From NCBI GenBank assembly GCA_002501085.1, contig DLRL01000032.1, positions 1 to 26,598 of the forward strand: a stretch of 26,598 nucleotides of DNA, written 5' to 3'. The DNA is from Gemmatimonadales bacterium UBA7889 (GTDB lineage: Bacteria; Gemmatimonadota; Gemmatimonadetes; Longimicrobiales; Gaopeijiaceae). The notes under the pieces were generated by a model. That model saw only the letters and a list, made by a program, of their open reading frames with translations, had not been told where the DNA came from and did no database searches. Both the position numbers and the translations under genes were made by a program. Shown piece after piece: positions 8,012 to 15,116 of this stretch (positions are counted from its first letter, which is position 1; the number at the start of each line of letters is the position of its first letter).

Positions 8012-10620
8012 GATAAGCCAGATCGCAGGGTGAGCAGCAGTTCAAGAGCAGCGTCAAAGTTAGGGGCAATTTCGAGTGCCTGAAGCACCGCACGGCGAGC
8101 GCCGGTTAGGTCATCTGCCTCTTGGTAAGCGATCGCCAGTGCGTAGAGTGCTTGAGCCTTGTCCGTTGGATTCAGAGCGACGGCGGCGGCCCTCTCTCTC
8201 AACGCCTGGGGATAGTTGCCTACTTCTGCGTGGAGTTTTGCTAGTCTCTGATGAAGTTCTATCTCATACGGCCACACTAGTACTGCTTTATCAAGGGCAT
8301 CTGCTGCTTCTTTCGGGCGGCCCAGTTGCTCTAACACGTCCGAGTGCATTGTATAGGCGTCATAGTTCGATTCCGATCTCTGGACGAGCTGTGACAAAGC
8401 CTGTTCTGCGCCAGTTAGATCACCGACTCCGTTGTAGGCTTGGGCTAGATACCAATACGGACTGTCCGGTCCTCCATAGTCTGGGAAAATATTCCGTGCG
8501 GCTTCTAAGTGAGGCTGAGCATCGGTATAGCGTTCTTCTCCAACAAGTGCCGCGCCAAGCCTGAGTCTCCCGATAAAATCACCAGGGTGCAGCTTGGCGT
8601 AATCTTCGAGCGCGGTGATATCCGAGCCGGATAGAGGAGCCTCTCCCATTTCTGCCAGCCCACTCAACGGAGTGCGGAAACGATCCTGTAGGACTTCCTC
8701 AAATTCCTGGTTAAAATCTTCAAGATCTATGCTGAGTAAAGATTTAAAGAGTTCTGCCGTAGTCTCGCCACTTCTATATCCTTCCAACATCTGTCTGATG
8801 GCGGCGAAGCCGTAACGATCCTCAATGACTTCAAAGACTAGGGAAGATTGGTAGTAGGAGAAGATGACCTGCTCCGGATAATCAGGTCGCATGAATCCAT
8901 CATTAAGCTCACTGACCTTCTTGAGGTTCCCGTCTGCTAACGCCCGCAGGAACGGAATTGTGACCTGATGACCCCACCCCTGTCGGGCTTTCCGTTGTTC
9001 GTGAACAGCGAGCCCCTCGGAAAACCATCTGGGTACGCGGTTATCAGAGATTGCTAGGTGAAAGGTGTGCGCGAGTTCATGCCAGAAAACTGATGCCCAG
9101 TTGTAATCCCCTCTCTCTCGTGCACCAGGCGAGTCCATTACCAAAACACGTCCGAAGCTTACACCGAGAGCACCCAGACCTGCTTCTCCTAGGGTTCGAA
9201 CTGAGAAGTCCGCATGGCTTGGAAATAGCTCAGCGCGCACAGGAAGTAGGGGTTCGCCGCCGTAACGACGACTGAGGCTCTCGTAAGCTTCCTCAGCAAT
9301 GGGAGCCAGATACGTTTCTAGCAGGTCAGATTCAGTTCCATGAAGAAAAAGCTCAAAGTGATCAGTCTCATGGATTTCAAAACGCTCAAAAGTATCGAGC
9401 AAATCGAGATTATTCTTAAACCAAGGGTTGTACGGGTCCCCCTCGAAAGCCCGCATGAGGTGACTTCTGCCTTGCTCCACATCTCCTAGACGAAGTTCGT
9501 TCATTCCTAGGAGTCCCCATGCGGTCCAAGAGTACGGATCAAGTTCGACTGCTGCCCCAGCTCTAATCACTGCGTCACTATATCGGCGCGTTTGCACAGC
9601 CAATTCGGCCAACTTGATGTCGAGCCCAGAGTACCTTGGGTTCAGTTGTAGTACCCGTGTTCGAACTTCTTGGAATTTTTCGAGGTCACCACTGAGCAGG
9701 TGTGTGCCAGCCAAAGCTGTGAGTGCGACCAATGAGTTTGGATTAATTACCAATGCCATTTCGGCCTGCTCGTAGGCATCCTGATATCTTTCGCGTGTGA
9801 GATGTTGGTTCGCTAGTAGCGCGCGAGCTTCCAGATGATTCGAATTAATTTCGAGCAGTTGTCCAAGGACCCTTCCCGCATCTGACGTCCCATCAAATTC
9901 AAGGGCTTTCGCCAGGCCCAGAAGTGCTCCTGGATGTCTCGGGTTTACTCCTAGCACTTTCTCGAACTCAGTTTGCGCATTGGTGCTCGAGTATTTTTCT
10001 AGAAAGAGTTCTCCAGCCCTGACGCTTGGTTCGTGCCACGTGGGAGCGATGCTTGCTGCCTCATCAAAAGCACGCAGTGCATCCTGGAACAGATCGGGGC
10101 TAGTCCGGCCCAGGTAGCTCACAGCACGCCCTACAGCTACGAGTTCGGTAGCACTAAGCCGTCCGTCAGAGGCATTATAGATGTCGATGAAGCGATCGAA
10201 TCGAGGCATCGCCTCATCGATCTCACCTTGAGAGAAAAGCAGCTCTGCGAGATTGACCTCCGCCGTGAGGGCATCACTTGCATTCGCATCGATGGATTCT
10301 CGAAAGGCTGTAGCCGCCTCTTCCAGCTTTCCTCGGATCACTAGGATTTCCCCTAGCGTATTTGCGAATGCACCTGGGCTAGGAGCTTCACGAGCGAGAA
10401 GCTCAGAGGCATCATACTCCCCGGTGGAGAGCAGGGCCTGAATCAAGTCGCGTCTTACGTCATAAGAGGACGGGTTATTTTCGAGTATGGTGCGAAACGC
10501 GCGAGCTGCATTTTCATATTCTCCGGCTTGCAGTGACTCGCGTGCTTCGGCGGTCGTTTGTGCCTGGAGAGATCCAGCCGCTAGAACACTAACGAGTATA
10601 AGCGCGGGGTAGCGGGTCAC
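8008..10620 (-). CDS. Secreted TPR protein with a gluzincin (peptidase-MA-like) domain
   Basis: This 870-residue protein starts with a signal peptide, probably cut after about residue 20 (GSLQA|Q). Tetratricopeptide repeats fill about residues 25-400 and 685-860. Between them, at about 415-650, is a metallopeptidase-like domain with H514-E-L-A-H518 and a downstream WFSEG whose E535 suits a third zinc ligand, so a gluzincin active site appears complete. The arrangement TPR-protease-TPR suggests a periplasmic enzyme with repeats for partner or substrate binding. The start is GTG and overlaps the stop of the caspase-like gene (GTGA). Its stop overlaps the second DUF4159 start (ATGA). Proteolytic activity is inferred from motifs, and no substrate can be deduced. 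Confidence 0.9.
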   Translation of the reverse strand: MTRYPALILVSVLAAGSLQAQTTAEARESLQAGEYENAARAFRTILENNPSSYDVRRDLIQALLSTGEYDASELLAREAPSPGAFANTLGEILVIRGKLEEAATAFRESIDANASDALTAEVNLAELLFSQGEIDEAMPRFDRFIDIYNASDGRLSATELVAVGRAVSYLGRTSPDLFQDALRAFDEAASIAPTWHEPSVRAGELFLEKYSSTNAQTEFEKVLGVNPRHPGALLGLAKALEFDGTSDAGRVLGQLLEINSNHLEARALLANQHLTRERYQDAYEQAEMALVINPNSLVALTALAGTHLLSGDLEKFQEVRTRVLQLNPRYSGLDIKLAELAVQTRRYSDAVIRAGAAVELDPYSWTAWGLLGMNELRLGDVEQGRSHLMRAFEGDPYNPWFKNNLDLLDTFERFEIHETDHFELFLHGTESDLLETYLAPIAEEAYESLSRRYGGEPLLPVRAELFPSHADFSVRTLGEAGLGALGVSFGRVLVMDSPGARERGDYNWASVFWHELAHTFHLAISDNRVPRWFSEGLAVHEQRKARQGWGHQVTIPFLRALADGNLKKVSELNDGFMRPDYPEQVIFSYYQSSLVFEVIEDRYGFAAIRQMLEGYRSGETTAELFKSLLSIDLEDFNQEFEEVLQDRFRTPLSGLAEMGEAPLSGSDITALEDYAKLHPGDFIGRLRLGAALVGEERYTDAQPHLEAARNIFPDYGGPDSPYWYLAQAYNGVGDLTGAEQALSQLVQRSESNYDAYTMHSDVLEQLGRPKEAADALDKAVLVWPYEIELHQRLAKLHAEVGNYPQALRERAAAVALNPTDKAQALYALAIAYQEADDLTGARRAVLQALEIAPNFDAALELLLTLRSGLS

Positions 10621-11645
10621 AATCCGTTGCCCTCTATGGCGCGGATTTCTCTATTCTTAAGAGCAAGCTCAACAAGCAGATTCTCCATAGCTGCCAGATA
10701 TGCTTCTTCCTGCATAGCATCACGGAGAACTCTGAGTTCGGTAATGCGGGCTTGGATCTGACTTCGCTCTTCGTACAGTCTCACGAGCTCAGGGTTCTGG
10801 GTAACCTCTTCCTCCGTTGCGGAGATATCACCCAGTTGAAACCCTGCTGCGAGCGAGCCATCAGGCTCATTCAAGCCGACTTCTTCGCTTCCTGTGCCAT
10901 CCCCATTGTCATCCAATACAGCATGTTCTGTAAGGATCTCGTTCTCATCTTCATAGAACCGGATAACCTCTTCACGGGCGTACTGATAGGCTTCTAGTAA
11001 TGAGATTCTTTTGTCCTTATCCAGATCAGCACTCTCACCTGTGATTGCCTCAACGAAGAACTGCGCAAACTCAGTCGCATTCCGCTCGCGTTGGGTGCGG
11101 GTAGCTGTGATGATGATCCGGTTAGGGCCGGATAAGGGTTCGAGGAAGCCCCCGCTAGCGCTGCCAGTATGTACCAGCGCTAGGGTCTGCGATGGGAATT
11201 CTGCTAGCGCCACCTGTAAATCGCTCGGTGCAAGGTCAGGGCCAGTGATGTTAAACCGAGCCTCAGCTTGGTCAGAAGTTCCGTGTCCAATGAGAATGAC
11301 AAGAAGTCGATCCGAGGCTCCTGCTTGCTGGGCAATCTTGCTTAGGTGGCTCAGTACATTGGCTCGTGTCGACTTGTCAGTGACAAAGTCAGGAGCGGAT
11401 TCTGGTCTCTCGCCGAGATAAGTGACATGCTCTGCGAGGATACCATGTTTCGCAGTAAAAGCCTCTCTTAGAGCGACCGCTTGGGTATGGAACCGATCGC
11501 GGTAGTCCGCATTACCACCGAGTCCAACCACGATCAAGGCATGGGTCCGTTCCTGGGCACTTGCCTGCTCAAAAGATGTGCCAGAAAGGCACATGAATAC
11601 CAAGACCGGGCCCAAGAGGGCTAGTGAAGCCTGCGGTCTAATCAA
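10617..11645 (-). CDS. Caspase/C13-fold protein with Ser at the catalytic Cys position (probable pseudoprotease)
   Basis: From a TTG at 11645 the product is 342 residues with a good signal peptide (hydrophobic 7-22, then ASAQ). This TTG overlaps the upstream stop as TTGA, like the GTGA and ATGA junctions downstream. An in-frame ATG at 11675 and a longer frame to 11726 would overlap the previous gene more and spoil the signal peptide. The fold matches caspase/C13 peptidases: LLVILIGHGT supplies the catalytic His (H121), and a strand then leads to HTGSASGG. There caspase-like enzymes have C-x-S-G, and here Ser162 replaces Cys. An acidic, EF-hand-like DLDKDKRISLLEAYQYA and DDNGDG follow, and the C-terminus (about 270-340) is a coiled coil. 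It may be inactive, or a binding module. Confidence 0.8.
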   Translation of the reverse strand: MIRPQASLALLGPVLVFMCLSGTSFEQASAQERTHALIVVGLGGNADYRDRFHTQAVALREAFTAKHGILAEHVTYLGERPESAPDFVTDKSTRANVLSHLSKIAQQAGASDRLLVILIGHGTSDQAEARFNITGPDLAPSDLQVALAEFPSQTLALVHTGSASGGFLEPLSGPNRIIITATRTQRERNATEFAQFFVEAITGESADLDKDKRISLLEAYQYAREEVIRFYEDENEILTEHAVLDDNGDGTGSEEVGLNEPDGSLAAGFQLGDISATEEEVTQNPELVRLYEERSQIQARITELRVLRDAMQEEAYLAAMENLLVELALKNREIRAIEGNGL

Positions 11646-13927
11646 ATTAGTCCCCGAATTCTTCGGAAGCCCCATTCGGCACCCATGAGCATCAATAGGA
11701 GGAAAAACAGAAAGGGCATATCCCACAGGTCTAGTTCTTCGATCAAGGTGACCCCGGCGCCTGTCACACGAATATCTTCCGGAAGACTCGAAACATCTTC
11801 TGGGGTATAGAACTGACCTCCGGTCTCATCGGCGATCCGGCGCAGTGTCTGCGTGCGCCTCGACGCGCTGAAGTATTCGTCGTCACTCGGGGCTGTGTAG
11901 AGATAGGTCTTGTCCGAGCCTAGAGTCTCTCCATTCCTTTCGGCCGTTACTTCAACCTCATACTCACCTTGTTCTAGCGGACGGAACTCTACAGAGTACT
12001 CACCGTCCCTTTGGACCGTCCAACTGACGGGGAGCTCCTCCACTGTGCCTGTTGGACTTGTGATTCGCGCTGTCACAGTTGCGTTGTTGACTTCGATATA
12101 GCTTGAGTCACCTACGTTGGTCACAAGCTGAACGTTTTCTCCTGGTTCTACCTGTTCCCGGTCCGTTACTGCTTCTACGGCTTCTGGGACACCATCGACG
12201 AGCCATCTGATCATCTGTTTCCAGAAAGTTTCATGACTCTGATCCTCGAGTGGCACATCAGCGTGCATCTGCCAGAGCCAGGAATCCTGGATGGTAAGGG
12301 CAATAGATTTGCCACGACCGTATCGTTGGAACGCGAGTACGATCTGTTCAAGAGCAAGTTGTTCCCCTGAACCAGACAAGAGTGCTGTAGCACCAGGACG
12401 GACCTGGGAGATTGGATTGACAGTGGTGACTGAGGGAAGCGAATCCCATCGTTCACGCACCTGGTCCTGTTCCACTCCGAGAAGTACCGCGGGATGTGTT
12501 AGTCCAGCGGGCGTCGGAATTACCTCTACTTCCGCGAAGAATCCCTGAGGGTCATCTGCAGGAGAGCTAAGAACCACCGGCATCACTTCCTCCACCGGGG
12601 TGCCCTGCCAACCTCCTTCTGCGAAAGCCCCGTGGCCACCGAGCAATAATAATCCCCCGCCTCTCTCGGAGACGAAGTCCGCGATCATTTGTAGTTGGTC
12701 ATGCGTGAAGAAAGATGCTTCAACACTCCCAAGGATTAGCGCCCGATACCGGTACATCTCTTCACGGCTCGTGGGGAAACCGAACTCCAGCTCACTGCCG
12801 TCGTCTACATCCAATCTCAGAAACTTACTTTCCGCAGTCCGCTGTAGGACTACGAGTTGGATATTTTCATCTTCCTCTACTGCACGCCTCATAAACTTTA
12901 CTTCAAAGCGAGGTTCTCCTTCGAAATAAAGGACTTTTTCACGTTCTCCTCTGACTTCGACTTGCACTGAGCGAGCGTTATTTCGATTCACCCGTTCCTC
13001 TGGTTGAGGGGGAATACGGAAGCTCACGCGTCGAGGACCTACTCCTTCCAATTCGAAATAAATTCTGGCTACAACCGGTTCTCCATCTGGCCCGAGCTCA
13101 ACCGTTTCTTCTGCGATAATCTGAAGTTCGTCCTCAACGATCAGGGGAACTGTACCGCCTTCAAATCCCGTCTGGGTAATTACTACATCAACAGTCAACG
13201 AAGATCCTTCTAGCACAGCCCTTGGCATCTCGATCCGTCCGAGTTCGATATCGGGGGTGATGCTCTCTTCTCCAAGCCCAACTGTGAAAACTGGAATACC
13301 GGCGGCCTGCAGGGGCACCAACGATTCAGCAAGGGGTTGGTTGTCATTATCAGCCCCATCTGTAATCATGACCAGTCCAGATAGCGGCACACCTGAAAGT
13401 TCTTCTCTTGCAACATCGAGTGCCCGAGACAGGTTCGTGTGCGTGCCCTCGTAGGCTAGTTCCGATGGATTATCGACTCGCCCAGCAACATCAGAGAAAC
13501 GAAAGAAGCGAAGAGCGAAACGATCGGAGAGTTGCTGGAGGAGTTCACTCTCACCGGAAGCGAACTCCTCATTAATGAAAGAGTTTCGTAACTCGCCGTT
13601 CTCATCCGCGAGCAACATGCTTTGTGAATCGTCTATTAGGATCCCAACAAAATTTTGTTGCGGGACAACAGTCGACAGAATCAGTGATGGTTGGAGAAGG
13701 CAAACGATGATGACCGCAAGCAGCAAAACGCGAAGTCCTGCCATCACGCCGCGGTCCGTGACCGTGCTTTTCCCTCGGGCAATCGTATAGCTGGCGACAG
13801 TAGCTGCGCCTAGGAGTCCGGCGATAATAAGCCATAGGCGCACCGACATCGGTGCTCCAAATGTGAAATCACCCTGTTCAAAAAAGAGCGGGGGATACTT
13901 GAACAGGAACTCGAAGATACGTTCCAT
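11642..13927 (-). CDS. vWA and glutaminase-like domain membrane protein
   Basis: This 761-residue protein has membrane helices at about residues 30-49 and 61-87. A vWA domain follows with MIDAS D99-x-S101-x-S103 and the later metal-loop motif ITDGADN (D190). A beta-sandwich region (220-330) leads into a class-I glutaminase-like fold (about 330-560) with GGGLLLLGGHGAF, where the catalytic Cys is absent. Another beta domain and a C-terminal helix (about 732-750) close the protein. The build parallels the BatA-like protein at 3048-5171, so the operon has two large membrane vWA proteins plus DUF58. The start ATG follows GAGGGG and lies 10 bases after the first DUF4159 gene. Confidence 0.88.
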   Translation of the reverse strand: MERIFEFLFKYPPLFFEQGDFTFGAPMSVRLWLIIAGLLGAATVASYTIARGKSTVTDRGVMAGLRVLLLAVIIVCLLQPSLILSTVVPQQNFVGILIDDSQSMLLADENGELRNSFINEEFASGESELLQQLSDRFALRFFRFSDVAGRVDNPSELAYEGTHTNLSRALDVAREELSGVPLSGLVMITDGADNDNQPLAESLVPLQAAGIPVFTVGLGEESITPDIELGRIEMPRAVLEGSSLTVDVVITQTGFEGGTVPLIVEDELQIIAEETVELGPDGEPVVARIYFELEGVGPRRVSFRIPPQPEERVNRNNARSVQVEVRGEREKVLYFEGEPRFEVKFMRRAVEEDENIQLVVLQRTAESKFLRLDVDDGSELEFGFPTSREEMYRYRALILGSVEASFFTHDQLQMIADFVSERGGGLLLLGGHGAFAEGGWQGTPVEEVMPVVLSSPADDPQGFFAEVEVIPTPAGLTHPAVLLGVEQDQVRERWDSLPSVTTVNPISQVRPGATALLSGSGEQLALEQIVLAFQRYGRGKSIALTIQDSWLWQMHADVPLEDQSHETFWKQMIRWLVDGVPEAVEAVTDREQVEPGENVQLVTNVGDSSYIEVNNATVTARITSPTGTVEELPVSWTVQRDGEYSVEFRPLEQGEYEVEVTAERNGETLGSDKTYLYTAPSDDEYFSASRRTQTLRRIADETGGQFYTPEDVSSLPEDIRVTGAGVTLIEELDLWDMPFLFFLLLMLMGAEWGFRRIRGLI

Positions 13928-13937
13928 CTGTTTCCCC

Positions 13938-14798
13938 TCAGTGACTCATCGCGTAGACGATCATGTTAGCCCCCATTTCGTACGCGTACGTCGAATATTC
14001 CAGAGGGTAGCGCGGATCCTCAGCCCACTCCCAAGCATCACCGAGATCGGTATTGAAGTTGATGATGACGACAAGACGCCCAGCCTCATCATATATGCCC
14101 TTAACATAGGGGACGCAGCCATAGCATTCGGCCGGGTACATAGCACGCCCAATGGCAGGCACCTGCTTCACTTCATCAATGTCGTAGTATGCTGAGTAGA
14201 TCGGGTGATCAAGGGTGATGTCGACAATCGGATGGTCAGGGTAAACTCGGCGGATATTGTACTCAAAGACATCCCATTCACGCTGACCCCAGAAGTCGTC
14301 CACGATCAAGAACCCCCCAGCATCCAGATAATTTCTGAGACCCTCAACTTCCGGGTTAGTCATATCCATACCGCCGACTTCCACAGCGTAGATTATTGGG
14401 AAACGCCGGAGTGTCGGGTCGTCGAGCCTGATAGCGTTGTCCCAATCGTAAGCATTAAGCCGGACTAGGCGCTTTAGTACGACCAAGAACTGCTGGTCAC
14501 CCTTCGGATAGTCGGTCGCCCATGATTGCCCCCAACCGCGGCGACCCCAACCTGAGTAAATAGCGCGGGTCCAATAGAAGGGATAACGACCGGGTATTTC
14601 ATTTGGATCCATGCGAGGGCCGCGAGAGTCCACAAATGAGGGGCGGCTTACCCTTGGTGGGGCTTGCTGGCTCATGAACTCCGCACCTGGTGGAGTAAGG
14701 TACGTAGCTTCTTCCACTGAATCCGGTGCACACCCTGTGTTGAGCATGGTGAAGAGTGCCAATGCTAATAGAGCAAGGTGGAGAAGTGAACGACTCAT
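13938..14798 (-). CDS. DUF4159 protein A (probable lipoprotein), first gene of the operon
   Basis: This 286-residue protein has an N-terminal hydrophobic stretch ending in LNTGC, with Cys23 as a possible lipidation site. Asn at -3 makes the lipobox imperfect. The DUF4159 domain shows WATDYPKGDQQFL, GGFLIVDDFW (161-170) and DHPIYSAYYDI (197-207), matching the blocks of the second copy at 7208-8011. It opens the nine-gene minus-strand operon, with a 318-base non-coding gap to the divergent peptidase gene. No strong ribosome-binding site precedes the ATG. The domain family has no established function. Its place at the head of a MoxR/vWA operon suggests an envelope component. Confidence 0.88.
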   Translation of the reverse strand: MSRSLLHLALLALALFTMLNTGCAPDSVEEATYLTPPGAEFMSQQAPPRVSRPSFVDSRGPRMDPNEIPGRYPFYWTRAIYSGWGRRGWGQSWATDYPKGDQQFLVVLKRLVRLNAYDWDNAIRLDDPTLRRFPIIYAVEVGGMDMTNPEVEGLRNYLDAGGFLIVDDFWGQREWDVFEYNIRRVYPDHPIVDITLDHPIYSAYYDIDEVKQVPAIGRAMYPAECYGCVPYVKGIYDEAGRLVVIINFNTDLGDAWEWAEDPRYPLEYSTYAYEMGANMIVYAMSH

Positions 14799-15116
14799 TA
14801 GTTGTTTAGTTTAGGTCCTCGAGAGCGGCAGGATCGCTGGCTAATCTTTATGTTGGAGGAAATTCTGGCCACTTGTTTGTACTCGTACCCCTTGATCGAG
14901 CGCATTGACGACGTTGTATGGAGTTTTCCCCTCTGGGGCGAAACTCAACCGCGGCCGAGTTTGTGCCTGAGCAGTGACGTAAGGCTCTCCACCTCCCAGC
15001 GCAAACGGAAGAACTAAATTATTGACTCCGTTGCAGGTTATCGCTTTCGACTTCAACTTGCCGTGCGGGTCCCGAAGGGCCTGCTCTTTTGGTTCTCGTA
15101 TTCACAGAGGATGACC
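14799..15116. other. Divergent intergenic region (operon / S9 peptidase)
   Basis: This 318-base gap separates the minus-strand nine-gene operon from the plus-strand S9 peptidase gene and must contain promoters for both. Isolated TTGAC-like hexamers occur, for example TTGACG near 14910 and TTGACT near 15025, but none has a convincing -10 box at 16-18 bases. No RNA gene or significant repeat was seen. Confidence 0.5.

Noticed and set aside
8076..8564. A 162-codon plus-strand open frame
   Set aside because: It is antisense to the TPR-peptidase gene and has an Arg/Leu/Pro-rich product typical of a shadow frame.
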